Positions 10,119 to 19,987 of a stretch of 64,000 nucleotides of DNA are shown piece by piece (within the stretch, counting starts at the first letter, position 1; each line of letters begins with the position of its first letter). The position numbers were made by a program, and so were the translations under genes. The notes beneath the pieces are model-generated. The model was not told the DNA's origin, ran no database searches, and worked only from the letters and a program-made list of their open reading frames with translations. The DNA is from Gracilaria domingensis (taxonomy: Eukaryota; Rhodophyta; Florideophyceae; Gracilariales; Gracilariaceae), in contig VCMS01000013.1 of the NCBI GenBank assembly GCA_022539475.1, forward strand, positions 186,001 to 250,000, in the 5' to 3' direction.

Positions 10119-10970
10119 ATGCTTCAATTCTTGTCCAGCCTCAAGACGGAATACGCGCCTTACCCGGCACACCCTCAGACGATTATAGTCGGTACAAATG
10201 ATGCTCGCAAGATATTCTGCGACGATATGGATGGTGTGCTTCTCACTAGGGAAAACGCCCTAGTATGTGATCTTCATATCTTGAATTCTCTCCGTCGGCA
10301 GCCAGACTGGAGATATGTTGCGATTGTGTCCTCTGCGTCGGAGCTGTATACAATTGCAGAAAAAGTACGAACGGTGTCCAAGATTCACAGCGTCAACTTT
10401 GTTGTGATAGGAGTACAATGTGACCTGGCCCAAGGTGTGTCATTACGTACTGCAGCTTTGAAGGAGCTAGATGCGGTTGGCGTAATTCTCGTCGTAGAGA
10501 GTGATGGGCGCGGTCAAAAAGTGTTTCAAGACGTTCTACGCGTTTGGCGAGAACACAAAGAGGACGAATCCATGTTGTCCGCATGGGGGGAGCCGAGCCT
10601 CGTCAGCACAAAAGACGTGATTATCCCGCCAAGATGGGATTCGGAAGGTAAAATTAGAGCTGTGGTCGATGCTGCGGGCGAGAACTATGAAGCCATTTCG
10701 GAGGCGTCGTCCTGGGGAACTGAAATTGAAGCTCCAAAAGTAGACATGCAAACAGAGCAGTCGAAGATGGAGCAACAGGAGCTTGGAAAGCTGAAGAAGG
10801 AAGAGCATTTGCGGAAATTCGAAGCGTGGACAACACGCATGCGGCTTCTATCTGAAAAGGTACAACAGAACCCCGGAAACGACGTCACCGAAGTTGACAA
10901 AGCCGAAACGAGTGACAGCACACCAGCGCAAGCAGATTTCTTTCAAAAGTTATTGGCAGGGACTAGATAG
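10119..10970 (+). CDS. hypothetical protein, 283 residues, start uncertain
   Basis: Not recognised. From the ATG at 10119 (MLQFLSSLKTEYAPYP) the product has an alpha/beta N-terminal half with strands such as RYVAIVSSASELY and VNFVVIGVQCDLAQG and the acidic motif FCDDMDGVLLT near residue 30. That motif recalls, but does not establish, a HAD-like motif I; the strand/helix pattern could equally be a von Willebrand A-like fold. Residues from about 210 on are charged and helical (KMEQQELGKLKKEEHLRKFE). An in-frame ATG at 9984 would add 45 residues of low-quality, basic sequence, and upstream splicing is possible. Divergent from NOG1 and convergent with the bHLH gene 3' of it. Confidence 0.6.
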   Translation: MLQFLSSLKTEYAPYPAHPQTIIVGTNDARKIFCDDMDGVLLTRENALVCDLHILNSLRRQPDWRYVAIVSSASELYTIAEKVRTVSKIHSVNFVVIGVQCDLAQGVSLRTAALKELDAVGVILVVESDGRGQKVFQDVLRVWREHKEDESMLSAWGEPSLVSTKDVIIPPRWDSEGKIRAVVDAAGENYEAISEASSWGTEIEAPKVDMQTEQSKMEQQELGKLKKEEHLRKFEAWTTRMRLLSEKVQQNPGNDVTEVDKAETSDSTPAQADFFQKLLAGTR

Positions 10971-11244
10971 TCCTTTATGCTTGCAATACTGCGCTAAGCA
11001 AATCTAATATAGTTGCACTCCCACAAATACCCCAAATTGCAAATAGTCATACAACTCCTTGATGTTGACAAAGAGTGTTGAACGATCGACCTTTTCGATG
11101 TCCTGGACAACTCTACCAAGATATGTTCAATGTAGTCCAGATGGCAATATTTCTATACCACTCAGATGTCCGCGTTAGGTGGGGCAATTGCTGCCCGTGT
11201 TGATGAGGTTTACTACAGTCGTAGTGGTTTTCGCGTTAGAAAGC

Positions 11245-12849
11245 TCAATATTTCATTCTTACAAGTTGGGTTTCCTCGAAGAAACTCTTGGAGGAACCGG
11301 GCGACTGTTGCGGGACAAGCAGAGGGGCCGAGCTTGGCCAACCATGGGCAGCAGGGATATCCGAGCTGCTGGTACCAAAAGGCTCGAGGCCAGAGTCCGC
11401 ATCCACACTACTACCGGGGTTCAAGACCAGCTGCCCATCGGAGGAGACCGCCACGACAGGCTGTTGCGGCGAAAGACGTTCTCGAGAATGGTGAACGAAG
11501 CATTCGGCCAATATGCCAGTGTACTCGAAGAGTTGATCCACCGCAGACGCTGAAAAGGGCCTTGAGTTCACGTCCGTAAACAGGATGACGGCGAGGCATC
11601 TGTTGTTTGCCACCACAGGCACTGCAAGAGCGACGTTGACTCCTTGCTTGCGGGCAAGACTCGCTCGATCAAACACGGATACGTCGGACGGAAGTTCGGA
11701 TAGCCATTCCGGACGTTTTGTTTGACGCACGCGAGACACTACGCCGGTGAGGATATTGGATGGATTTTGATATCGTGCTTTCGACGCGCTAGCGAATGCA
11801 TTGAGGCTGGCTGATAGCACAGCATTCTCAGTGTTGACAACGCATGAACACAGCGAAGCATGGGAGCTATCAGTAGAACTGATCCACGCTTCTGCATAGG
11901 TCCAGCTGTTTCTGACGCAGTAAAAGCCCATGAACGGATCTAACAGCGCAGATATTGACAGAGGCTCTGAGTAGGCATCAGCCTTGAGCGATGCCGAGGC
12001 ACTAGCCAAGGTAGAATTAGCCCAGTCTCGAACTGACAGATTGGAAGCCAGAGCAATGTGTGTCTGCAGCGATGTGCGACGAGCTAACAGAGATCGAAAG
12101 ACATTGATAGTGTAATCGAGAATCTGGGCCTTATGTCTGACCTCAACGCCGCGAGGAGGAGGCGGTAAGACCTCCAACAGGTTCTCAAACTGGCGTGTTA
12201 CCTTTTCTCGACAGCGGCGCGTATGACTCTTTGGCGGTGCCGGGGAGGACTCATTCTTACATAGCTTGGGCTTGCGGGCGTGTTGGGCCGAAGACTGCAG
12301 AGGGTGCTTTGAGGGGCTTGATATGGTAGGTTCTGATTTGGCATTCGAAGAAGTGGGCTTCAAATCGGCGACGGTAGAAACTGAGTTTGAGTCTGGCGAA
12401 GATACATTTGGCAGAGGACTGGAAGAAATATCACTTGCGGAGGAAAGGTTCTGGGTGATGAGTGAGGCACCAATGGCGGTGACCACGTCTGTGGCAGTGG
12501 AAGAATTGGCGGTGGAGGATTTCTTCTTGGTGATTCGGCCTTTCCGTACGACGGTGGAGGCGGTGGTGGACGGGATGCTGGCGGCGGTGAGGGCGGAAAT
12601 GGCGGGATTGCACTCGGGGCTGTCGAGGCCGTTTGGGAATGGAAGGGCGGGAGGGGAGAAAGCGGCGCTGTCGGAGGCGAGCGCGTGCGCGAGCGGCATC
12701 TCGAGCGGCAGGGCATTGAGCTCATCTGGCTGCGACGGGAGATTGAAGTTGATGGTGGGGGAGGTGGAAGAAAGCGAGGAAAGGAAGCGCTCTGTGTCAC
12801 CAAATGCGGGAAAGGTATCGAACAGGTCGATGTTGTTGTTGGAATCCAT
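11245..12849 (-). CDS. bHLH transcription factor with C-terminal GAF-like domain (paralogue 1)
   Basis: 534 residues from the ATG at 12849 (MDSNNNIDLFDTFPAFGD). The frame stays open upstream, but only as Pro-rich translation of a C18 tract, so I place the start here. The acidic/hydrophobic N-terminus resembles an activation domain. The bHLH, about 206-255, has basic region SHTRRCREKVTRQF, helix 1 ENLLEVLPPPP and helix 2 VRHKAQILDYTINVFRSL. A GAF-like or NIN-like sensor module follows at about 320-450, with PEWLSELPSD and VNVALAVPVVANNRCLAVIL. The same order is found in the gene at 18479-19600. The basic region carries Thr where E-box binders have the contact Glu. Inferred role: dimeric DNA-binding regulator that may sense a small ligand. 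Convergent with the 10119 gene. Confidence 0.85.
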   Translation of the reverse strand: MDSNNNIDLFDTFPAFGDTERFLSSLSSTSPTINFNLPSQPDELNALPLEMPLAHALASDSAAFSPPALPFPNGLDSPECNPAISALTAASIPSTTASTVVRKGRITKKKSSTANSSTATDVVTAIGASLITQNLSSASDISSSPLPNVSSPDSNSVSTVADLKPTSSNAKSEPTISSPSKHPLQSSAQHARKPKLCKNESSPAPPKSHTRRCREKVTRQFENLLEVLPPPPRGVEVRHKAQILDYTINVFRSLLARRTSLQTHIALASNLSVRDWANSTLASASASLKADAYSEPLSISALLDPFMGFYCVRNSWTYAEAWISSTDSSHASLCSCVVNTENAVLSASLNAFASASKARYQNPSNILTGVVSRVRQTKRPEWLSELPSDVSVFDRASLARKQGVNVALAVPVVANNRCLAVILFTDVNSRPFSASAVDQLFEYTGILAECFVHHSRERLSPQQPVVAVSSDGQLVLNPGSSVDADSGLEPFGTSSSDIPAAHGWPSSAPLLVPQQSPGSSKSFFEETQLVRMKY

Positions 12850-12889
12850 TGGATAGTAGGGGGGTGGGGGGATAAGGGGGTTGGGGGTT

Positions 12890-12907
12890 GGGGGGGGGGG
12901 GGGGGGG
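12890..12907 (-). repeat. C18 tract in the 5' leader of bHLH-GAF 1
   Basis: Eighteen consecutive G on the plus strand, i.e. C18 on the coding strand, 41-58 bp upstream of the chosen ATG, within a longer C-rich tract. Confidence 0.9.
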
Positions 12908-14200
12908 ATGGGAGGAAGAAGGCGCGAGCGGGGGACAAATGGCGGTGCAGGTGGGAGATGAGGCGGAGGGCCGACAGCGAGATGAGGCGACGAGAGGGGG
13001 GGGGGCGGCAGCACAAAGCGTGGCCAAGGCGGCTAGCACCGGTGTGGGCAGGCGTGTGACGCGGCGGGACGGGTCAAACGCGCCGCGCGTAGTAGGATAG
13101 CTTCAACGGCGCGGCGGCTGTGGGGGGGGTGAGGGGTGGGGGGCAGGACAGACGTGGTGGGGGCGCGCTGGGGGCGCGGGCGGGGGGGTTTGCGACAACT
13201 CGCCGCTCCAAAAAAACGCACCGCCCACACGAGACGCGCTCAGCGGCTGCTCGCGCAGCACATGCGCACGTCGTGCGCGCGCCACGGCGCGTGCGCCGCG
13301 GGCCGCGCGCGGCCGGCCCGCGGGCCGGGGCGCGCGCGGCTGCCGCGCGCGTGCGCCGATTACAGCGCGCTTACAAGCGCGGCGGGGCGAGCGACGTTTG
13401 AGCGTTTGAGCGCGTGCACGTGCTGGCGCGCCGTGCGGCCCTTGGCTGCCGCGCTGAGTTTGGCACCGTTGGGCGCGGCGAACCAAGGCGCGTCAGTTTG
13501 CGCAAGCGCGCGGCGCCTTGCGCCACCCGCGCCATCCGCGCCTTTTCTTGTGCGCTCTCGCCGCCGGCGATCTGCCGCCAGCCTTGTTAAAACATACATG
13601 CGATTGCGCGCCCGCGTTGTCCGTATACCCTTTTCTCGCTGCTGTACTCGTACCCTTATACCTTCACAAAGATCATCGTCGCAACCAGCTTGTCGACGCA
13701 CTTGCTAATGCTGCGCTGCCGCGTCCTAGCCGCCTTACCGCCATCCACGGTGCTGCTATGAGCGACTGGTTAAGGGAGTGCTGCCCCGAGAGCATCAAAT
13801 TGTACTCCCCAACTTTCTAACCCGCGCTCATTGGCTTGCTACTTTCATTATCAAACATCATGTTTCTACTCCCGACCATTTCGTCGCTTTTAAGCCATGC
13901 TCATTAACGTATAACCGCCTCGTCCCGCTTGCCTCTCTCGTGTCCGACTTGCACATCATCACGTCCTTCTGTACAGCCCGAATCCTGTTGCTTTCTTCCC
14001 TACCGGCCCCAATCTGAAAAAAATCTTCACCCTCTGGGTGACGTCCTGGTGTCGCCTGATGTCCTATTATTATTATTATACCCACACCCACTCTCCCGCT
14101 TCCCGTTTTATCTGTCTATATAGACTCTATAACACTCACAAGTACCCTTATTCAGACGCTCTGCGTTCGCTCAAACTGTACAGGGGGACCCCACGACAAG

Positions 14201-14280
14201 CCACGCCACGCCACGCCACGCCACGAACGCCACGCCACGAGCGCCACGCCACGAGCGCCACGCCACGAGCGCCACGCCGC
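14201..14280. repeat. CCACG-based tandem repeat
   Basis: About five CCACG units pass into a 15-bp higher-order unit (agcgccacgccacg plus one base) repeated about three to four times. Intergenic minisatellite with no coding support. Confidence 0.85.
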
Positions 14281-15347
14281 TCTGATCTCCACTTTCCACT
14301 GCCACCATATCTAACATTACATCCTTGGAGCTGTCTCAGCGGAACACTTCCCATGCCGCCAACCCGCGGGACAAACCCCCCACCCCCCCATCCTCCCGCC
14401 TCCGCAACCAAGCGACATCCTGTCCCTCCCTTTCACCCTAAACGCTCAGCCAATCCGCTCTTCCGCTGATGTTGTCCGCCTCAAAATGCATTTCGACCTC
14501 ATGTAAATCATAAATTCTGCTTTGTATAGATCATTGCCCAAGAGTCCGGTCCACTTCGCGACGCGGTCCGAGCACTCTCTGGTCCTCACAAACTTCACGA
14601 ATCCCGTGGTCAAACGTTCTTCAGTTTTGATTACCTGCATATGGCCACGCGCCAAAAGCATATAACGTTAGCCCCGAGCAATACCACTTGTGCCCGCGCC
14701 TCACGCCACGCAGTGCACGCACAGACACATCATGTGTGTGTGTACATGCACTCACAAACCATCAACTCCACCCATTTATCTCCGCCGTTCCCTCATTGAC
14801 ACTTCACTTACTAATAAGTGCAGGATCACTTGTGATATCACTCGGGGCCTCCGAAGGTCATCATGACACACGATCTCTTGCGCTTCCAGTATAATAAGAC
14901 TCAATGACTTTCTTGATTACGTATCGCAAAGTCAACTATGACTGTTAGTAGTTAGCTTGAACGGTCAATCTCAATGTGCACAACTGCCGGCCCAACAGAA
15001 CGGCTCAACGAGATGCACTTCTCTCACTGAAGCGGACAAAACTTTTAAACCAAGCGGCACGCTGTGCCTCATGAAGGAGCGCGGTATCAGTGAGTCGTGC
15101 GGATGAATAGGAGAATAATGGGAACCTCTGCGGAGAAAAGGGGAATATGCCCAATTTCGTAATAAACAATAGTGCAGTTTCTACGCAACAGACGCTTCGC
15201 GTGCATCTCTACCAACGTCTGAAGACTCTTCGGTGAATAGACTGGAACGTTGAGGGTCGCCCACCATTTGCCTCAAGCGAACGCTGTCAGAGGGTATCAT
15301 GTGCTTTCTCTGTCGTCTTCGACGTGCTCCACTTTTGACATCGTAAC

Positions 15348-15372
15348 GCATCCAGCACCGGATGCTGGATGC
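15348..15372. repeat. 10-bp perfect inverted repeat, 5-nt loop
   Basis: gcatccagca at 15348-15357 and tgctggatgc at 15363-15372 are exact reverse complements. It lies about 30 bp before a much longer palindrome. Confidence 0.85.
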
Positions 15373-15403
15373 AGCAACCCACGGGCCATTTGTCTGATTG
15401 TGT

Positions 15404-15469
15404 GGAAAACGATTCCATGAACAAGTGAATGTGTGCGGCACACATTCACTTGTTCACGGAATCGTTTCC
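15404..15469. repeat. 33-bp near-perfect palindrome with 1-nt centre
   Basis: Arms 15404-15436 and 15438-15469 are reverse complements around G15437, with one mismatch and one extra A in the left arm. The inner 19 bp (caagtgaatgtgtgc and flank) are exact. No coding context. It can form a long hairpin or cruciform. Confidence 0.9.
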
Positions 15470-16560
15470 TTAGGTAAAGCTGTTCACTTCAGAAAAAGAT
15501 TTGAATCAAACACGAAGACAGCAGATTATTGTGCTGGTGGGCGCACATATCTAATCTGCAGTATGACAGAGGTGGATCTCGTTAATTTATTTCAGCTCCA
15601 ATTAGGTCTTTTCGCGGTACGCGAATACAATACATCTCCGTATCGGCCCACGTTGTATGTACCCATTTAATTCTGGACTTGGTCCGGTCCGCTGATTTTT
15701 GGCCCAAAGAAGTGGCAACAGTTTGGACCGGACAGTGAATCTCCTCAGCATGTCATCATGAGTCACCATGACCGGGTGTAATACCGCATAGACTCTAGTT
15801 GCTCGTTCTCTCGTGTCTCTTTCATGCCGCAGTTTGGCCGCCAAGTGCAGTAAGGGTTGCGAAGGATAACCTTGCTGAAATAGTGACAGTTCTCGAGTGC
15901 ACCCTTCTTCGTGAGGGAAAAGAACTGCTTCCAGTCGTAAAACATCACTCTTGCTCATAGATAGCGTAAAGCTCTGCGGTTCGTGACATCCATTTTAATG
16001 CTAGATTGTTAGTTCACTGTATCTATCAAGAACAATCTGTGTTTGGAAGAATGCAGACCGTGTGTTTTTATTAGGCACTGTATCATACATAACGGAGCGA
16101 AGAAAACTGTAACTTGAGATATTATTTTCGACGTGAAACTGTCTTTTGCCTGCAAAAAAAATATACAGGGGCGTACTTTTTCGGGCAAAAGTTGCTCAGC
16201 AATGTCAGTCAAAAGCCAGAAGTCAAAGTCAACCTTGCCGATGATGCCTTGGCTGTTCAATTGCTTTCATCGGCCACGACTGCTCGCAATGCAAGGGTAA
16301 TCAATTTGATGGCATCAAGCCAAAAATCATAGCCGTCCTCAAGTTGTGTATGATTATAAGAATAGCCTTCTAGTAGACCCCTGGTAATAATACTACTATC
16401 TGATTGTAAGGATATAAGGATAGCCTTGATATCCCTTGTACCCCTGGTTACCAGGGCCTGGTATCTACCGTCGTAACTGAACTTCACCGTTCTGTAGAAG
16501 AAAGATCGCTTTTAAAGACCATTCCTGCAAAAAGCCTCGAATTGACACAAGCACCGTGCT

Positions 16561-16695
16561 TGACATGACAGTATCTACCTGTGGAAGTTAATCGATACTG
16601 GAACGTGTAGACGTAGACGTGCTTCAAGCACGTCTACGTTTACACGTAAAGGGTTACCAGTATCGGGTAACTTACGCAGGTATACTGGCATGTCA
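16561..16695. repeat. long imperfect inverted repeat, arms about 65-70 bp
   Basis: The left arm, 16561-16624, starts tgacatgacagtat; the right arm, 16626-16695, ends atactggcatgtca. The inner 22 bp (acgtgtagacgtagacgtgc and flank) pair with one mismatch; the outer parts pair with scattered mismatches and small gaps. Single-base centre at 16625. It looks like a fold-back element or hairpin-RNA locus. I see no target-site duplication or coding sequence. Confidence 0.85.
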
Positions 16696-16919
16696 TGTAC
16701 GCTGTCTCGGTAGCTTACATAACATGACAGTGCGTGTACACGTACTCCGTAACGTATTGATCTCAAGTTTTCAAATGACAAATGACAAGTTTCGAACATT
16801 TTCGACTCATCATAAGTTATGATTCATAACCCAATTGGGTTGATCCAATCACACGTAGGCAAGATGCGGCGGCGCTTTCCCGATCGACCGCAACAAATCC
16901 GCAGTTGACTTCTACAAAC

Positions 16920-16947
16920 TTTGTAGTACAAAAGCTTGTACTACAAA
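16920..16947. repeat. 12-bp perfect inverted repeat before the NIFK-like gene
   Basis: tttgtagtacaa (16920-16931) and ttgtactacaaa (16936-16947) flank AAGC. It lies 42 bp before the preferred ATG at 16989 and just inside the longest open frame, which favours reading this stretch as 5' UTR or promoter. Confidence 0.8.
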
Positions 16948-16988
16948 CGGGTTGCCGTTCAAGAACAACCCCAACTAGGCACCAAACC

Positions 16989-18050
16989 ATGACTATTACG
17001 CCAAATAAGCCCCACCGCGCTACAAGCAAGAAGTCCCCACGCGTCAAGTCGAGCACTTCGGCCAAATCTCCGTCCCAACAGCCCACGACTCAGAACAGCA
17101 GCGCCACTAAAAGAGGAGAAAATGATGGCAGCAAGCGCAGCGCAGAGGCGGCCAGTCCGCAAGTTGTCATTAACAAGGAGATTACAGAAGATAAGCTCAA
17201 ACTTCTAGAACAGTCACCTCTTCGGCGATTGGTTCCTGAGGAAGATCGTAAAGCGGCGGCTGCTGAACTGCGAGCGAAGCGGAAAGGAAGACGCAAGTCA
17301 GTCCAGGTGAATGCTACTCCAAGCAGCTCTAAAGATGAAAAACTGTCGAAAGTGGGCAGTCCTGCAACTCCTCAAACAGAACAAGAGCAGCAAAACGAAG
17401 ATACGAAAGAACCCCATGTACCCGACTCTGACGCGCAAGGCGCTGAAACTCAGCAGAAGACAAGGGTACGTCAGAATCTGGATGACATCAAACTTGGCGT
17501 TGCAAAAAAGAATGAAGCACGGAAAATGAGGTGGAAGGTTCGCAAACTTCGAAAGGATGGAAAGCTAGCACATACCGACAAGGACCTGAATCCTGGAGTG
17601 CTGTATCTGGGTCACATTCCGCATGGCTTTTACGAGAAGGAAATGAGAAGTTATTTCTCGCAGTTTGGTGAAGTGTTACGTCTTCGTCTCAGTAGATCCG
17701 CGAAGACAGCTCGGTCGAGAGGCTATGCATTCATAGAATTTGCCCACAAGGAAGTTGCTCAGATTGCAGCCGACGCCATGGATGGGTATCTTATGCACAA
17801 ACAAAAACTCGTTGCTCGCTTTGTCCCACCAGAAAAAATTCATGCCGATACGTTCAAGGGCGCAAACCGCACGTTCAGACAAATCCCGTGGTCTCGAATC
17901 GAAAGAAGGAACATGCTGACGCGCGCAAAGGACCCTATGAAACTTGCTGCTCGCTCAAAAAGAATTCTCAAGTCTGCCAAGAAAAAGCAAAAGAGCCTGG
18001 TCAGGCAGGGACTAGCACACTCATTCTTGGAGCTACCACGCGGACCTTGA
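16989..18050 (+). CDS. nucleolar RRM protein, NIFK / Nop15 family
   Basis: 353 residues. NIFK (yeast Nop15) binds pre-rRNA near ITS2 and is needed for 5.8S/25S maturation in pre-60S particles. A basic, low-complexity N-terminal half (about 1-195) precedes a single RRM, about 200-280: PGVLYLGHIPHGFYEKEM, the strand GEVLRLRLSR, then the RNP1-type SRGYAFIEF. The C-terminal tail is basic (RILKSAKKKQKSLVRQG), as in the family. The frame also has an ATG at 16905, but that leader crosses a perfect inverted repeat and is not family-like, so I prefer 16989 (MTITPNKPHR). Convergent with bHLH-GAF 2. Confidence 0.9.
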   Translation: MTITPNKPHRATSKKSPRVKSSTSAKSPSQQPTTQNSSATKRGENDGSKRSAEAASPQVVINKEITEDKLKLLEQSPLRRLVPEEDRKAAAAELRAKRKGRRKSVQVNATPSSSKDEKLSKVGSPATPQTEQEQQNEDTKEPHVPDSDAQGAETQQKTRVRQNLDDIKLGVAKKNEARKMRWKVRKLRKDGKLAHTDKDLNPGVLYLGHIPHGFYEKEMRSYFSQFGEVLRLRLSRSAKTARSRGYAFIEFAHKEVAQIAADAMDGYLMHKQKLVARFVPPEKIHADTFKGANRTFRQIPWSRIERRNMLTRAKDPMKLAARSKRILKSAKKKQKSLVRQGLAHSFLELPRGP

Positions 18051-18478
18051 AGCCCTCATGACATGAAGTCTTACTCATTAACGTTCCTTTGCACTCGTGT
18101 GTGAGGCATTTTGGAGTAGATACGCCATTTTTCACGCCTCCACCTTTCAGAGATCCTTGATGTCTACTAGACTACTGTTGACGAGAAGACCGCCCTCCTT
18201 CGCAATGCAGTTGGCCGACATGACAACCGACCAGCATAGCGTACAATGTTCAAGAGATTGCCGGTCTCGTGAGGATGCCGTATTGATAGTTGCTAAAACT
18301 GCTCTTGGTAGGTTTTACAAGCGCAGTGTGCTACACCACTGAGAAGGTCGAACTATGCACAAGATTCATGCGGTGTGAAGCAAAAAGCTATTCAGCATGT
18401 TGAAAAGGATTTAGGCGAGTAAGGGCAGTATAGTATACAATGATGCAAGCATTGCCATCTAGCACGAGGACACTAATA
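18051..18478. other. convergent 3' spacer
   Basis: 428 bp between the stops of the NIFK-like and bHLH-GAF 2 genes. No repeat or coding signal seen. Confidence 0.5.
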
Positions 18479-19600
18479 CTACACAGATTGTAAAGTCGGA
18501 GACGAATTCAATCCAGTGAAGGCCTTGCCAAACATGATAGCCATATCGTTGGCCATGTTGAGCGTGGCCGGGTCGTAGTCCCTCCTTTCCGTGTCATAAA
18601 ACTCCACAATCATTTGTACGGCACCGTTAACTATAACGGGAACAGCAAATGTGACTTCCACGTTGTTCCGTACAGCATGGGGTGCACGTGGAAACGCAAT
18701 GGGGTCGTTGAGAAGCGGTAGCCACTCTGGTCTCATTGTAAGGAAGACTCGTCCCGGCACACCGGTGCGAGGAGGGAACTTATACTTTCGTGAATGGCCT
18801 CGGTACGTTCTGAGCCTCTGCAGCTCTTCCCCTCCCACAGTCGGAGGAAGCGCGCCCGTTACGTATCGAAGTGCAACAGACGAACTGCCACCACGCGTTT
18901 GAGGGGCCCATAGTTCAGCGTATTTCCAATTCTTGGTTATGCATATCATGGCCATAAAGGACTTGAGTGCATCCTTAAGATTGGGAGTAGCTGACACAAC
19001 TGACTGCACCCAGCGGTACATCTCTGCGGGTGATCTGAGCGCAAGCTTCATTTCGAGCTGACGGTTCTTGCAGCTAACGTGGCGATAGAAGTCGATAGCA
19101 TATTGTAGTATCTGCGCCTTGTGCTTGACCTCGACACCTGGCGGTGGGTTGGGCAACACTTCCAAGAGGCGGTCAAAGTTGTTATTCACTTTGGCGCGAC
19201 AGCGCCGCGTGTGAGAGACATTGGGACGAATGGGGCGTTGAGTGGAGGGCGAGGGTGTCGTGGTGGTCGTGCAGACGGTGGGTGGCGTCGGCGCAGTTGA
19301 GGTTCCATCTACGGAATCACTATCAGCATCGGCAGAAGTGAAACGGAACAGGTTTTCGGGCGACAGCTCGGTGTGCGCGGCATCGGAGGCAAATTGAGGA
19401 GAAATGAAAAGTGAATGAGGTTGAATCTTTTGCGGGATGTGTAGCAACTCGGACGTGTCATGGAGAGGCAGGGAAAGATCGAAATCAGACGGGTGCACTT
19501 CTTGCAACGACGGAGCGTGTTGGTGGTCGGCAAGGAAGCTGTCGTCAAGCAGAGACACGTCTGCCGAGAAATCGGCGATGAGGGCAGCACTGGACTCCAT
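18479..19600 (-). CDS. bHLH transcription factor with C-terminal GAF-like domain (paralogue 2)
   Basis: 373 residues from the ATG at 19600 (MESSAALIADFSADVSLLDD), an acidic N-terminus typical of activators. The longer open frame to 19972 is only Arg-rich GC-island translation. The bHLH is at about 128-178: basic region SHTRRCRAKVNNNF, helix 1 DRLLEVLPNPPPG, helix 2 VKHKAQILQYAIDFYRHV. The GAF-like/NIN-like module is at about 215-365, with GVPGRVFLTMRPEWLPLL and VEVTFAVPVIVNGAVQMIVE, closest in style to plant MYC-N and NLP sensor modules. It shares domain order and key motifs with the gene at 11245-12849. Divergent from alanyl-tRNA synthetase. Confidence 0.87.
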   Translation of the reverse strand: MESSAALIADFSADVSLLDDSFLADHQHAPSLQEVHPSDFDLSLPLHDTSELLHIPQKIQPHSLFISPQFASDAAHTELSPENLFRFTSADADSDSVDGTSTAPTPPTVCTTTTTPSPSTQRPIRPNVSHTRRCRAKVNNNFDRLLEVLPNPPPGVEVKHKAQILQYAIDFYRHVSCKNRQLEMKLALRSPAEMYRWVQSVVSATPNLKDALKSFMAMICITKNWKYAELWAPQTRGGSSSVALRYVTGALPPTVGGEELQRLRTYRGHSRKYKFPPRTGVPGRVFLTMRPEWLPLLNDPIAFPRAPHAVRNNVEVTFAVPVIVNGAVQMIVEFYDTERRDYDPATLNMANDMAIMFGKAFTGLNSSPTLQSV

Positions 19601-19987
19601 TTCGGGACGGGCGAGTAGGGGGCAATAGCGGATGCGGCATCTCGGCGCCGACAAAAAGTCGCGGGAGACCAAGCAGGCGGGAGAGCTGCGCGAGGGTGGG
19701 CATGCGTGCAGGTGGGTGGAGGCTTCACGGCCATGCGCAATGGCCAACGCGGGCGATGCGACCACGGCCACAGCGTTGCAGGAGGCGCTTTTTTTCGGAC
19801 GCGTGTGCGAATGGTGTCGAGCACAGCGACGCCGCCCACACAACACACGCGTCACGCCATCACGGCACCGACGCCGTGTCACCGCGTCACGTCGGCGCGC
19901 TGCGCCGCGCCACAGATCTCCGCCGCGCCGCGGCCCGCGTGCGAACGCACTCCACTCTGCCGTTGACCGCACCGCCTCCCCCGCACG
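19601..19987. promoter_or_regulatory. divergent GC-rich promoter, bHLH-GAF 2 / alanyl-tRNA synthetase
   Basis: 387 bp, strongly GC- and CpG-rich from about 19780 on, serving two divergent starts. No TATA-like element stands out. Open frames here are compositional. Confidence 0.5.

Larger units (their letters stand above)
12850..16988. other. 4.1-kb gene-free, hairpin-rich intergenic region
   Basis: From 12850 to about 13560 the DNA is GC-rich (5' region of bHLH 1) and yields long spurious open frames on both strands rich in Arg, Pro and Ala. From 13560 to 16988 composition is ordinary, and no open frame has a recognisable motif. The stretch holds a short tandem repeat (14201-14280) and several palindromes (15348-15372, 15404-15469, 16561-16695, 16920-16947). 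It separates bHLH 1 from the NIFK-like gene. No tRNA, snRNA or transposase was recognised. Confidence 0.6.

Noticed and set aside
13103-13708. Overlapping open frames in the GC island upstream of bHLH-GAF 1
   Set aside because: Compositional; no motif, and several frames are open at once.
16905-16988. N-terminal extension of the NIFK-like protein
   Set aside because: Crosses a perfect 12-bp inverted repeat and is unlike the family; treated as 5' UTR.
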